Counted from the first letter of the stretch, positions 56,301-64,000 are shown. The stretch is DNA of 64,000 nt from Pedobacter yonginensis (GCF_003173595.1 NZ_QGNZ01000002.1:558001-622000), one strand, 5' to 3'. Program-made: numbers and translations. Notes: generated by a model not told the origin, from the sequence alone.

Positions 56301-57041
56301 GAGTGTAGCGAGCATAATATGCCCCTTTCTTGCAATTAACGATACAAGCGAATTAAAAAACATACAGATGCAGAGCAAACCCGCCACAAATAGCCATAAC
56401 TGTGTAGGCGAATAATACTGATCGGTATAACCCGACTTAATCTTCAACCCGAAAAGAAATTTATTATCCAGGCTTTTGATTGTATATACATCCTTATCTG
56501 TAAATGAGGCGGATGTGAGCATTTTCGAGTTCGAAAGCAGCGGATTTAGATCGTTTTTAAAATACTGATTTTCTTTTATAGCATATTGATTTTGAATGGC
56601 GATCAAGAAAATTAAGTCGAAATTTCCATGTGTTTTCTTAATCGTTTCGTACCAGCCATTGGATAGGAAAAGAACCGACGTACCTTCTTTGATGGAGGTA
56701 GGATCTACGTCAGAGATGTTAAATGTACTCCAGAATTTGAGCTTATTATTTTGAAAGGTAAGGAGGTTGATCCCATTATTTTTACGATAAACCTTTAAAA
56801 AATCTAATGCCTCTTGCGGATTTAAATGATAGTTTTCTGCCTTTAAAACCTGTTCTTTATCGGCTAAAAAATTTTCTACAATTCTTTCCTTACTGGATAG
56901 ATTTTCTTGGAGCTGCTGAGCATCGCGCTCTAGCAATTCATTGTTTGAGGTAAATCGGCTTAATGAAATTGAGGTTGCAATAAGGCAACAACCCAAAACA
57001 AGCAGTAGAAATCTTATTTTTACACCAAAGCTCAATTTCAT
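53310..57041 (-). CDS. Large NtrY-like sensor histidine kinase
   Basis: This 1243-residue membrane kinase is far longer than typical NtrY (about 750). A signal-anchor helix near 10-26, a large extracytoplasmic segment and a cluster of about eight helices (210-480) precede a second sensor segment, another helix pair and a HAMP linker. The HisKA motif is QVAHEIKNPLTPLK (His near 1035) with NLFKNAIEAI and the G boxes KGIP and GTGLGLAF in the ATPase part. The PLTP after the phospho-acceptor is typical of the NtrY group. No response regulator is adjacent, so its partner is encoded elsewhere. The signal sensed is unknown. Confidence 0.92.
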   Translation of the reverse strand: MKLSFGVKIRFLLLVLGCCLIATSISLSRFTSNNELLERDAQQLQENLSSKERIVENFLADKEQVLKAENYHLNPQEALDFLKVYRKNNGINLLTFQNNKLKFWSTFNISDVDPTSIKEGTSVLFLSNGWYETIKKTHGNFDLIFLIAIQNQYAIKENQYFKNDLNPLLSNSKMLTSASFTDKDVYTIKSLDNKFLFGLKIKSGYTDQYYSPTQLWLFVAGLLCICMFFNSLVSLIARKGHIMLATLLFVAFFLIFRLTDLTYGWFNHRFAVDLFDPVIYAESFLMPSLGDFLMNVIAITWVLLFVYNHKEQYKFGEWIKQNKFVGIAIHILLMVFIGWIALLADEVFFGLIYNSKINFDIVNILKLGGTSWVSIVILCLVWFQIYLVTIISTCVTKQLNVSNSERLTIFLTGFIAVFIYKLSTDFTAFFIVFALVFFVVVRSAYVKEIRFSIGLFAIVFFCLAFNTSIKYIKYKDITERSLREPLARKVQSSDDPSAIIALSGLENQLLTDNFLVKFFTESDSGKYGVLKNHVKNYLDGYLTRFDYQIYAYNKFEKSINKANTQPIDKYKNLVEAGSVKIDGSNYFYQVNNTFGYQDYFGIIPVFNKNSLQGTLIVELRSKPYNYNNRLPDLLGDQKLIKNDDFKGYSIALYSNNKLLNQSGNYTYPLNGSVFKGVKDDFVNSSDDALHYSHLIYKPSDSKMVVISKEKVGYVERLAALSFFFIVFIVFSLLLYGLVWLIKNLDDDRVGWFSINRSLMINANKILYKTRIQLSIVLSVVATLLIVGYTTYYYMNNEYRSQQDIIIKDKIRKVQQNFEKQVFNNGMISNDENSAADFNNFADINNADLNLYDTNGDLMMTTYPKLFTSKVIGTKMGPMAYIYLHDLHRSEFINSEEKIGALTYAAAYAPIRNAQNKTIAYISLPNYSNEEEYSDKIALFVSNLINIYALVFVAIGVLAVFLANQITNPLTFIQESISKTKIGQRNEPIVWRRHDEIGSLIKEYNSMIAALEDSALKLARSERESAWREMAKQVAHEIKNPLTPLKLGVQLLEKSWKEKDPNFEVKFNKFSKSFIEQIDSLSKIASEFSNFAKMPDTRLERLEILPIVERAREVFKSTENVEINILYKATFTLHILADSDQLLRTFNNLFKNAIEAIDSDSKCCITTTLYNDKDFVYIEIKDNGKGIPAMLHDKIFVPNFTTKTSGTGLGLAFVKQATENAGGTISFTSVTGVGTIFYLTFPLA

Positions 57042-57077
57042 CGATTTTGATAAAGATATTAATTATTGACCAATAAA

Positions 57078-57190
57078 AAGGGTGTTCTATTGGTACAACT
57101 CGTCATCCCAACAAAGTCAGCTGCTCAAAACTGTGCTTAGCTTAAGAGATACTGAAAATCAGTAAAACGAGTGTCTTTTAGAACACCCTT
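57078..57190. repeat. Long-range inverted repeat with internal stems, possible structured RNA
   Basis: Perfect 12-bp arms AAGGGTGTTCTA (57078-57089) and TAGAACACCCTT (57179-57190) enclose 89 bp. Nested inside are ACTCGT/ACGAGT (57098-57103 and 57167-57172), ACTGA/TCAGT (57151-57155 and 57159-57163) and AGCT/AGCT (57119-57122 and 57139-57142), giving a multi-branch fold. On the minus strand the outer arm is followed by TTTTTATTG, so it may also end the fabD transcript. Confidence 0.55.
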
Positions 57191-57199
57191 CAAAATTTT

Positions 57200-58081
57200 T
57201 TAGGCTACTGCTGCGCTGCTCGTTTGCACCTCTCGACTAACCTTCTTCACCAAACCTTGTAACACATTACCTGGGCCAACCTCTACAAATTCTGTTGCAC
57301 CGCCTGCCAGCATGTTTTCAACGGTTTGTGTCCAGCGTACAGCCCCAGTTAGTTGTTTGATTAAATTCTCTTTAATTTCTGTCGGATCGGTATAAGGTTT
57401 CGCATCAACGTTTTGATAAACAGGGCAAATTGGTGCAGAAATATTGGTATGCTCAATGGCTTCCTGCAATTCAATTTTAGCTGGCTCCATCAATGGTGAG
57501 TGAAAAGCGCCACCTACATTAAGTTTCAACGCCCTTTTTGCGCCTGCTTCGGTCAGCTTGGCACAGGCTAAATCAATGCCTTCTATACTGCCAGAAATAA
57601 CCAATTGCCCAGGACAATTGTAGTTAGCTGGTACTACCACGGCATCAATTTCCGAACATATTTTTTCGACCACATCATCCGCCAAGCCTAAAATGGCTGC
57701 CATGGTAGATGGTTGTGCCTCGCAAGCTTTTTGCATGGCATTTGCACGCGCAATCACCAATTTTAAGCCATCTTCAAAACTTAAGGCATTTGCAGAAACT
57801 AATGCGGAAAACTCGCCTAACGAGTGCCCTGCAACCATTTCTGGTTTAAAACCTTCGCCCAAAACCTTTGCTAAAATAACCGAGTGTAAAAATATTGCTG
57901 GTTGCGTTACATTGGTTTGCTTCAATTCTTCATCTGTTCCGCCGAACATAATATCACTAATGCGGAAACCGATAATTTCATTCGCTTTTTCAAATAAATC
58001 TTTAGCTAATGGATGCTCATACAAATCTTTACCCATGCCTACGAATTGCGCCCCCTGTCCGGGAAAAATAAATGCCTTCAT
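57200..58081 (-). CDS. fabD: Malonyl-CoA:ACP transacylase
   Basis: This 293-residue enzyme charges acyl carrier protein with malonate for fatty-acid synthesis. It begins MKAFIFPGQGAQFVGMG, has the nucleophile Ser87 in GHSLGE, and GGAFHSPLM with the catalytic His near 197; EVGPGNVLQGL near the C-terminus is also conserved. Length is typical. It is not beside fabH, fabG or acpP here. It lies 76 bp after folE on the same strand and is closed by the inverted-repeat element. Confidence 0.97.
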   Translation of the reverse strand: MKAFIFPGQGAQFVGMGKDLYEHPLAKDLFEKANEIIGFRISDIMFGGTDEELKQTNVTQPAIFLHSVILAKVLGEGFKPEMVAGHSLGEFSALVSANALSFEDGLKLVIARANAMQKACEAQPSTMAAILGLADDVVEKICSEIDAVVVPANYNCPGQLVISGSIEGIDLACAKLTEAGAKRALKLNVGGAFHSPLMEPAKIELQEAIEHTNISAPICPVYQNVDAKPYTDPTEIKENLIKQLTGAVRWTQTVENMLAGGATEFVEVGPGNVLQGLVKKVSREVQTSSAAVA

Positions 58082-58157
58082 TGTAATTTAGTTTTAAGGG
58101 TAACCAAAATCATGCACCTTGATGCAGAATTTCAATCCCTAGATATTCTATTCAATA

Positions 58158-58790
58158 TTAATCTAAACTTGCAGTAATTAACCTTAAAAATTCTGCTCTT
58201 GTTTTATCGTTACTTAAAAAAGTACCTGTAAATGCAGATGTTGTAGTTACCGAATTTTGTTTTTGAACGCCACGCATGGCCATACATAAATGCCTGCACT
58301 CCATAACCACTGCTACACCCATTGGGTTTAAGGTATTTTGGATACAATCTCTAATTTCGTTTGTTAACCGTTCTTGTACCTGTAATCTCCGTGCAAAGGC
58401 ATCAACAACGCGTGGGATTTTGCTTAAGCCAACAATATGGCCGTTTGGAATGTAAGCAATGTGCGCTTTGCCGAAAAATGGCAACATGTGGTGTTCGCAC
58501 ATAGAATAAACCTCAATATCTTTAACTACAACCATTTGGCTATAATCTTCTTCAAACATGGCCGATTTTAAAATCTCATCGGGCTTCAAATCGTAACCAT
58601 GGGTTAAATATTGCAAGGCTTTGGCAACGCGTTCGGGTGTTTTTAATAATCCCTCGCGTTCCGGGTTTTCGCCCAATTGGCTAAGAATATCTTTATAATG
58701 GGTGGCTACTGCCTCAATTTTTGATTCGTTGTAACGGTCTATTTTTACATAGCCGTCTCTCGATTCTTCATTTAAATAGTCTTTTTCCAT
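58158..58790 (-). CDS. folE: GTP cyclohydrolase I
   Basis: This 210-residue FolE1 enzyme converts GTP to 7,8-dihydroneopterin triphosphate, the first step of folate and other pterins. Zinc ligands are Cys98 and His101 in [10 protein letters not shown] plus the later Cys in [28 protein letters not shown] and [12 protein letters not shown] are diagnostic. It is downstream of and 7 bp from the pterin synthase gene, so both steps of a tetrahydropterin route are made together. No folB, folK or folP is nearby. Confidence 0.97.
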   Translation of the reverse strand: MEKDYLNEESRDGYVKIDRYNESKIEAVATHYKDILSQLGENPEREGLLKTPERVAKALQYLTHGYDLKPDEILKSAMFEEDYSQMVVVKDIEVYSMCEHHMLPFFGKAHIAYIPNGHIVGLSKIPRVVDAFARRLQVQERLTNEIRDCIQNTLNPMGVAVVMECRHLCMAMRGVQKQNSVTTTSAFTGTFLSNDKTRAEFLRLITASLD

Positions 58791-58797
58791 TTAGGTT

Positions 58798-59208
58798 TTA
58801 ACCAAAGTATTCTACGTAATTATTTTCTGTTTCGTAAAGTTTTACAGAGTGCAAAATAGTGCCGCTTTCGGCAATTGGAGCCAAAAGTTGGTTCCAAATG
58901 GCTATGGCTAAATTCTCTGTAGAAGCCAGTTGCCCTTTCATAAAATCTACGTCCAGATTTAAGTTTTTATGATCCACTAAATCTACAACATAATTATTCA
59001 TAACATCCTTAAGCCACTTCAAATCAACAAGAAAACCCGTTTCCGGATTAATCTCACCCTTTACCGTAACATATAACCAATAATTATGACCATGCCAATT
59101 TGGATTTGCGCATTTGCCATAAACTTCAGCATTCTTTTCATCATCCCAATCGGTACGAGCCAGTTTATGCGCTGCGTTAAATGATGCTTTTCTTGTTATA
59201 TAAATCAT
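58798..59208 (-). CDS. 6-pyruvoyl/6-carboxy-tetrahydropterin synthase family (COG0720, PTPS-II motif)
   Basis: This 136-residue zinc enzyme acts on dihydroneopterin triphosphate. Zinc ligands are His14 (FNAAHKLA) and His39/His41 in CANPNWHGHNY. The catalytic Cys33 precedes HGH by five residues (CxxxxxHGH), the pattern of PTPS-II and eukaryotic 6-pyruvoyl-tetrahydropterin synthases; queuosine-type QueD uses CxxxHGH. It is therefore a better candidate for a biopterin-like tetrahydropterin than for queuosine, although many databases label the whole family QueD. It is the first gene of the pair with folE, and no other que gene is close. Confidence 0.92.
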   Translation of the reverse strand: MIYITRKASFNAAHKLARTDWDDEKNAEVYGKCANPNWHGHNYWLYVTVKGEINPETGFLVDLKWLKDVMNNYVVDLVDHKNLNLDVDFMKGQLASTENLAIAIWNQLLAPIAESGTILHSVKLYETENNYVEYFG

Positions 59209-59225
59209 TATAAAAAAATAAACAG

Positions 59226-59233
59226 CAAATATA
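59226..59233 (-). promoter_or_regulatory. Candidate -7 element for the pterin synthase-folE operon
   Basis: On the minus strand TATATTTG matches TAnnTTTG about 18 nt before the ATG at 59208. A TTTG farther upstream has a 25-bp spacing, a little long. Confidence 0.4.
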
Positions 59234-59309
59234 CTGATAAAGCTTAAAGCCTAAACACCAAACCTTAAAGAAACCCACTTTAATCAAAACAATCTGTTAA
59301 ATTTACCTT

Positions 59310-59936
59310 ATGAAAACATTGGTTGTTGCTGCTACTAAGGCCGAGCTTGCTTTTTTTTATCAGCATTTTAATTTACCTGAGGGTGATTTTATCGAAGCAA
59401 AAAACTTCGATTTGCTGATTACTGGTGTTGGGATGGTAGCCACTGCGTTTTCTTTAGGGAAGCACCTCGATGCTTCGAGATATAATTTGGTATTAAATGT
59501 CGGCATTGCCGGATGCTTCGACCGAAAAATTGAGCTGGGCAGTTTAGTAAATATTACTGAAGATATTTTTGCCGAGCTTGGCGCCGAAAATGGCGATGAT
59601 TTTTTAACCATTACCGATTTGGGCTTCGGCGAAAATCACTTTTATTCCAAATCGAATATAAATGTTGGTTTACCCATAGCTAAAAGCATTACTGTAAATT
59701 GTGTAAGTGGAAATGAAAAAGGCATTAACGGACTTATAAAACGGCTTAACCCAACTACCGAAAGCATGGAAGGTGCTGCCGTTTTTTATGCCTGCAAACA
59801 AGAGCATATAGATTGTTTGCAAATTAGGAGCATCTCCAATTACGTGGAGCCCAGAAATAAAGACAAATGGAAAATCGGGCTTGCCATCAAAAATTTAAAC
59901 GACTGGGCAATCGCTTTTGTTGGAGATATGAATTGA
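59310..59936 (+). CDS. mqnB: Futalosine hydrolase
   Basis: This 208-residue nucleosidase removes hypoxanthine from futalosine to give dehypoxanthine futalosine in the alternative menaquinone pathway. It has the phosphorylase/nucleosidase fold: MKTLVVAATKAELAFFYQHF, ITGVGMVATAFSLGKHL, LVLNVGIAGCFD and ESMEGAAVFYAC, where the Glu contacts the ribose, then IRSISNYVEPRNKDKW. Length is typical. It is followed 41 bp later by mqnD on the same strand, the usual two-gene unit in Bacteroidota. Confidence 0.96.
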   Translation: MKTLVVAATKAELAFFYQHFNLPEGDFIEAKNFDLLITGVGMVATAFSLGKHLDASRYNLVLNVGIAGCFDRKIELGSLVNITEDIFAELGAENGDDFLTITDLGFGENHFYSKSNINVGLPIAKSITVNCVSGNEKGINGLIKRLNPTTESMEGAAVFYACKQEHIDCLQIRSISNYVEPRNKDKWKIGLAIKNLNDWAIAFVGDMN

Positions 59937-59977
59937 TTATGACCAACTAAGCTATTGTAGTACGTAATTTTGATTTT

Positions 59978-60826
59978 ATGAAACTTACACTTGGTTTTTC
60001 GCCCTGCCCTAATGATACCTTTATATTTGATGCCCTAATTCATCATAAAATTGATACGGAAGGTTTGGAATTTGAGGTTCTGTTTGATGATGTTGAAACG
60101 CTTAATCAGAAAGCCTTACGTGGCGAACTGGATATTACCAAACTCAGTTTTCACGCCTTTGCCTATGTAGCCAATCAATATGCACTATTAGATGCCGGAA
60201 GTGCCTTAGGTTTTGGTGTAGGACCGCTTTTAATTAGCGATAAATTTACCCCTGAGGGTTTGCTTGATGCATTGAATTCAGAAACTAGCGATTTAAAAGT
60301 CGGGATTCCTGGCAAATATACTACGGCAAACTTTCTTTTAGGTATCGCCTATCCACAGCTTCAGAATAAACAAGAATTGGTTTTTTCGGAAATTGAATCG
60401 GCCTTACTGGAAAACCGAATAGACCTTGGATTAATCATTCACGAAAATCGCTTCACTTATCAAGATAAAGGCTTAACCAAAATTGTAGATTTGGGAGATT
60501 ATTGGGAGCAATTAACGGGTTGCGCCATCCCACTCGGTGGTATTGTAATCAATAGAAATTTAGATCGAGAAGTTCAGTTAAAAGTTAACCGATTGGTTCG
60601 GCAATCGGTGGAATATGCTTTTGCCCACCCAAAATCGGGCATCGAATTTATACGCGAACATGCCCAGGCAATGGATGAGGCTGTAATGTATAAGCACATC
60701 GATCTTTATGTGAATAAATACAGTATAAACCTAGGAGAGGAAGGCCGAAAAGCGATTGATACCTTATTTAATCTTGCGCAGGAAAGAGGAATCATTCCTG
60801 CTATTCGAAAGAATTTGTATATCTAA
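59978..60826 (+). CDS. mqnD: 1,4-dihydroxy-6-naphthoate synthase
   Basis: This 282-residue enzyme turns cyclic dehypoxanthine futalosine into 1,4-dihydroxy-6-naphthoate in the futalosine menaquinone route. It begins with the diagnostic LGFSPCPNDTFIFDALIHHKI, and ELDITKLSFHAFAYV and IIHENRFTYQ are also typical of the solute-binding-like fold. With mqnB it shows that respiratory menaquinone is made by the futalosine pathway. mqnA, mqnC and mqnE are not in the window. Confidence 0.96.
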   Translation: MKLTLGFSPCPNDTFIFDALIHHKIDTEGLEFEVLFDDVETLNQKALRGELDITKLSFHAFAYVANQYALLDAGSALGFGVGPLLISDKFTPEGLLDALNSETSDLKVGIPGKYTTANFLLGIAYPQLQNKQELVFSEIESALLENRIDLGLIIHENRFTYQDKGLTKIVDLGDYWEQLTGCAIPLGGIVINRNLDREVQLKVNRLVRQSVEYAFAHPKSGIEFIREHAQAMDEAVMYKHIDLYVNKYSINLGEEGRKAIDTLFNLAQERGIIPAIRKNLYI

Positions 60827-60855
60827 GCCCCGAAATTCAGGGTAGATAAGCAGCC

Positions 60856-61551
60856 TTAGCTTACTAAAAGTTTATAGCCTTTACCGTGTACGTTGATAAT
60901 TTCAACGCTCGGGTCTTCTCTAAGGTATTTACGCAACTTGCTTAAAAAAACATCCATACTCCGCCCGTTAAAGTAATTATCATCGTGCCATATGCTTAAT
61001 AGAGCCTCTTCTCGGGTTAAAACAGTGTTCTTTTTTAAGCACAATAAGCGCAACAATTCCGCCTCTTTGGTTGATAGTTTTTGTTGCTGACCATTAAAAG
61101 TGATGATTTGTGTCGTATAATCGAAATTATACTTACCAATAGAGAATTGTGTTTCTGTAGCTTCTTCGCCACCATCTGCTTTATTTGAGACACGTTTAAA
61201 CATGGCGTTTATGCGCAATAAAAGTTCTTCAATACGGAAAGGTTTGGTGATGTAATCATCTCCACCTAAATCGTATGCAGCAGATTTATCTTCGAGCATG
61301 GTTTTTGCCGTTGCAAAAATTATCGGTACCTGTGCATTTACTTTTCTGATGTCTTTGCCTAATGTAAAACCGTCCTTTTTGGGCATCATCACATCCAAAA
61401 TACAAAGATCAAAGTTTTGTTTATTGAAAGCCCTTAAACCCTCCTCACCATCAGTGCACAAAACCACATCAAACTTGCCTTTTAACTGCAAATAATCTTG
61501 CAGCAATAAACCTAAATTAGGATCGTCCTCTACCAGAAGTAATTTTTTCAT
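60856..61551 (-). CDS. OmpR-family response regulator
   Basis: This protein of about 231 residues was taken from the ATG at 61551; the longer frame upstream adds 31 residues of no family match. The receiver domain (about 1-120) has acidic Glu8/Asp9/Asp10, phospho-acceptor Asp53 in CILDVMMPKKDG and the Lys of YITKPFR. The OmpR winged-helix (about 135-231) has SFTLKEAELLRLLC-like and SMDVFLSKLRKYL. It is the partner of the kinase immediately upstream, 76 bp away. The pair resembles Bacteroidota RprX/RprY but that link is unproven. Confidence 0.95.
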   Translation of the reverse strand: MKKLLLVEDDPNLGLLLQDYLQLKGKFDVVLCTDGEEGLRAFNKQNFDLCILDVMMPKKDGFTLGKDIRKVNAQVPIIFATAKTMLEDKSAAYDLGGDDYITKPFRIEELLLRINAMFKRVSNKADGGEEATETQFSIGKYNFDYTTQIITFNGQQQKLSTKEAELLRLLCLKKNTVLTREEALLSIWHDDNYFNGRSMDVFLSKLRKYLREDPSVEIINVHGKGYKLLVS

Positions 61552-61627
61552 GTTGTTTAATTTTTTCGCGTGTGTGTTATGCTGCAATATGCAATACAGA
61601 GTAATATCTATTCCTTTTTTAGTCGAT

Positions 61628-63460
61628 TTATAAAGGCAAAACAATTTCGAACTTCGTTCCTTTGTCTTTTTCGCTGCTTACTTTAATGCTGCCGTTAAGT
61701 TGTTTGATAATATCCTGAACGTAATTTAGGCCAAGCCCAAAGCCTTTAACATCATGCAAATTGCCTGTAGGCACTCGGTAAAACTGATCGAAAATGCGTT
61801 TAGAATGTTCTTTCGTCATGCCAATTCCCTTATCGGCAATTTCAATTATTAAATTTTTCCCTGCATTTCTTGTAGTGATGGTAATTTCGGGTGCATTTGT
61901 GCTGTACTTATTTGCATTATCAATTAAATTGTAAAGTACGTTTGATAAATGCAACTCATCACCAAAAACAATGGAATTTTCGGCATCGGTATTTACTGTT
62001 AAAACGGCATTTCTTTTTTGCAGTTGCAAGCTCATGCTATCGAGCACAATCAAGATTAGATCGTTCATATCTACCTCGCTGTTCTCCATTTTCAGCTCGT
62101 TTTTTTCTAAACGGGCAATGCTTAAAACGCGTTCTATATGATTACCCAAACGCACATTTTCATCGTAAATGATACCTGCTAAACGCTTTAAACGAGTTTT
62201 ATCCGCTGTAACTTCCGGATCTTTGAGGGCTTCGCTGGCAATCATAATGGTAGCTACAGGGGTTTTAAACTCATGCGTCATATTATTAATGAAATCGGTT
62301 TTCATTTCCGATAGTTTCTTCTGCTTCAAAATGGCATAAAGCGTATAAGAAAATATAAAAACCAGCACCAGTAAAAGTCCAACTGATGATGCTAAGGTGG
62401 CGCCCAGATTAGAAATTATTGCGGCATTTTTATCTGGAAAACTCACAATCAATGTTCCAGGATCGCGAAATAAATCGTTTCCGAAAATTGGAACTTTATA
62501 GGTGTTTTTGGGTAGAAATTCTTCTTTTGAATGCGATGCCTCAATAAATAATACCGAATCTTTATTGGCCAGGGCAATTTTGTAAGCAGGTTTTTGTGTA
62601 ATGTTGTGGGCAAGTAGCTCTGTTTTAAGCAAAGCCCCCAAGGCATTGTAATTGATTCTTTTATAAATTGGAACGTTGCCCTCCTTCATTTCCTTGGCAA
62701 CATCTTCTAGCAAACGTGAGCTTGTGTAGGGCGTGGTATCTTTACCCAAAGCCGCAATTTTTAATTCGAGTTTCTTTTTGGCAATTTGGTCTTCTTTTTT
62801 GAATTTCAGGGCTAAGTCATCCGAAATTTTCGGAAGACCAACCAAAAGTGGATTTCCCGTTATTGGATCATTTACGAGATACCTGATGGTATCGGGCAGG
62901 GTTTGAGGGGTGCGAAAATTAAACGTTTTCGCATCTGGAGCAAATAGTTTAGAGCGCATACTGTACGACTGCAACTTAAAATCTTGATCTACCATTGCAT
63001 CCATTTGTACATCAAGCCGCGCACCACCTGGCAACGAACTTTCTGGTGTTGTTAAAGACCTATAGGTAAGCTCAGACAACATTTGTGGCCTTCTATAAGA
63101 AACCCGAATGATGCTGTCTTGGTTATTGAGGTATTGCTCAATTTCTACCTCTCGCTCCTCTTGCCTAATTTCTGTTTCTTGAACGTATTGTTGCTTTAAA
63201 TCTTTAATATCGAGGGCACGTTGCCTTAAATTTTGAAGTTGTTGTAGTTTATTTTCGGCATCTTTTTTATTGATGTGATCTGCCGCATTTCGCCTTTGCA
63301 CTTTATTAACCACAACACTTAAGGTTTGATTCACTTGCTGATCGAATAGTTGAGATTTAAGCGTATAGGATTCCCTGATGTAATACAATTGCATTACAAA
63401 TACACCAAGTAAAGCCACCGTCATTAAAACGGTAATAATCCAAAAACTTCCTTTCTTCAT
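61628..63460 (-). CDS. Sensor histidine kinase, partner of the OmpR regulator
   Basis: This 610-residue inner-membrane kinase has a first helix (about 8-28), a large periplasmic sensor with a Lys/Gln/Glu-rich coiled-coil start (residues 30-120), a second helix (about 350-375) and the kinase core. HisKA shows MTHEFKTPVATIMIASEAL with His396; HATPase has NVLYNLIDNANKYS, DKGIGM and GFGLGLNYV. No HAMP or PAS domain was recognised. It is co-transcribed with the response regulator. The signal is unknown. Confidence 0.95.
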   Translation of the reverse strand: MKKGSFWIITVLMTVALLGVFVMQLYYIRESYTLKSQLFDQQVNQTLSVVVNKVQRRNAADHINKKDAENKLQQLQNLRQRALDIKDLKQQYVQETEIRQEEREVEIEQYLNNQDSIIRVSYRRPQMLSELTYRSLTTPESSLPGGARLDVQMDAMVDQDFKLQSYSMRSKLFAPDAKTFNFRTPQTLPDTIRYLVNDPITGNPLLVGLPKISDDLALKFKKEDQIAKKKLELKIAALGKDTTPYTSSRLLEDVAKEMKEGNVPIYKRINYNALGALLKTELLAHNITQKPAYKIALANKDSVLFIEASHSKEEFLPKNTYKVPIFGNDLFRDPGTLIVSFPDKNAAIISNLGATLASSVGLLLVLVFIFSYTLYAILKQKKLSEMKTDFINNMTHEFKTPVATIMIASEALKDPEVTADKTRLKRLAGIIYDENVRLGNHIERVLSIARLEKNELKMENSEVDMNDLILIVLDSMSLQLQKRNAVLTVNTDAENSIVFGDELHLSNVLYNLIDNANKYSTNAPEITITTRNAGKNLIIEIADKGIGMTKEHSKRIFDQFYRVPTGNLHDVKGFGLGLNYVQDIIKQLNGSIKVSSEKDKGTKFEIVLPL

Positions 63461-63657
63461 TCAGCTGAGCAGTTCCTTGTATTCTGATCGTTTAGAGATC
63501 ATCCATCTGAAATACAATTTAGCGATCAAAAATACTTATTCGCTAAGTTAACTGTTTGTTTTTAACATATTTTAACAACGGACGATCACCCTGCTAATGA
63601 AGGGTTAATGATTGAGACAGCACTGTCTTGTAAACTACAACTGGAGTGATGAAACCG

Positions 63658-64000
63658 TTAATTTTGAAATTCTTCTGGTTTGATTGCGGCAATTTTATCC
63701 TGGATGTGGGTGAATAAAACCTGCAATTTTTCTAGCGGTACTAGCGCAACACATTCAATTTCCGATTGATCCGATTCGAATACAAGTATGCCCTTACCCT
63801 GATTTTCAAATTCGCTTGGCTTTATTTTACAAACTGAATTTTCGAGGGGAATTTCCTTCTTATTTCCTTTAAACCAGCCATAATCCGCCTCATAGGTTAT
63901 GGTATTTAGTCCAAAGCTAATCACCTCTTTTCCGAAAGTATTCCACAAGCAGATGCGGAGTAAGTAAAACCCTAGCAGAAAATAACCTGCAAAGATTAGC
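63658..64000 (-). CDS. Membrane protein of unknown function (N-terminus beyond window)
   Basis: The frame is open from the stop at 63658 to the window edge. The region before Trp-Asn-Thr-Phe is strongly hydrophobic (AGYFLLGFYLLRI), so a transmembrane helix precedes a globular domain of about 90 residues. An apparent start at 63948 is an internal TTG, not the real one. The C-terminal part is acidic and ends EEFQN. I do not recognise a family; it may be a small membrane-anchored PH-like or regulatory protein. Confidence 0.65.
   Translation of the reverse strand, partial: LIFAGYFLLGFYLLRICLWNTFGKEVISFGLNTITYEADYGWFKGNKKEIPLENSVCKIKPSEFENQGKGILVFESDQSEIECVALVPLEKLQVLFTHIQDKIAAIKPEEFQN

Noticed and set aside
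1-64000. CRISPR arrays, rRNA, tRNA, insertion sequences, prophage and replication origin
   Set aside because: I looked for regular spacers, conserved RNA landmarks, transposase motifs and phage modules and saw none that could be supported by reading alone.

Overview
The window looks like a chromosomal segment of a Bacteroidota bacterium, most likely family Sphingobacteriaceae (Pedobacter-like). The basis is: about 38-40% GC; two SusC/SusD outer-membrane uptake pairs; promoters of the Bacteroidota type (TTTG, then TAnnTTTG) instead of -35/-10 boxes; many lipoproteins with a Cys followed by Lys or Ser; futalosine-pathway menaquinone genes; and SusD-like, DUF4397 and S41 peptidase families typical of the phylum. 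No rRNA, tRNA, CRISPR array, complete insertion sequence or prophage was seen. This is mostly a stable core segment with a few accessory islands.

Layout. 0-11 kb: an edge-truncated secreted protein, DNA polymerase I (polA), a Lys-rich secreted repeat protein, a UPF0173 metallo-hydrolase, YbaB, a serine hydrolase lipoprotein, a cupin, and pyruvate dehydrogenase E2 and E1-alpha. 11-17 kb: an NlpC/P60 cell-wall peptidase, a CapA-like lipoprotein, small membrane proteins, an SPFH protein and a tail-specific protease. 17-22.5 kb: a cyanophycin locus, with cyanophycin synthetase divergent from cyanophycinase, an isoaspartyl peptidase and a TPR protein. 22.7-33.5 kb: a DUF2383 protein, a seven-helix CREST/ceramidase-like membrane protein, ThuA-like protein, LMW phosphatase, S1/P1 nuclease, fumarase, GH29 fucosidase, a second S41 protease and a small outer-membrane barrel.

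33.5-52 kb is the accessory heart. It holds a SusC-SusD-DUF4397 operon divergent from a DeoR-family regulator, then a second SusC-SusD operon, anhydro-N-acetylmuramic acid kinase (anmK), a glucosamine-6-phosphate deaminase fused to a PIG-L deacetylase-like domain, a NagX/DUF5009-type membrane acetyltransferase, an OafA-type acyltransferase and a DigH/YddW-type glycoside hydrolase. Together these suggest scavenging or recycling of peptidoglycan-derived amino sugars. That reading is an inference from gene content.

52-64 kb: a coiled-coil membrane protein, a 1243-residue NtrY-like histidine kinase, fabD, folE with a PTPS-II-type pterin synthase, mqnB and mqnD, an OmpR-type two-component pair and an edge-truncated membrane protein. 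Intergenic DNA carries several bidirectional terminators, two diverged copies of a short dispersed repeat, a hairpin-rich repeat-like element near 47.9 kb, a perfect 12-bp inverted repeat at 27.3 kb and a multi-stem inverted-repeat element at 57.1 kb.
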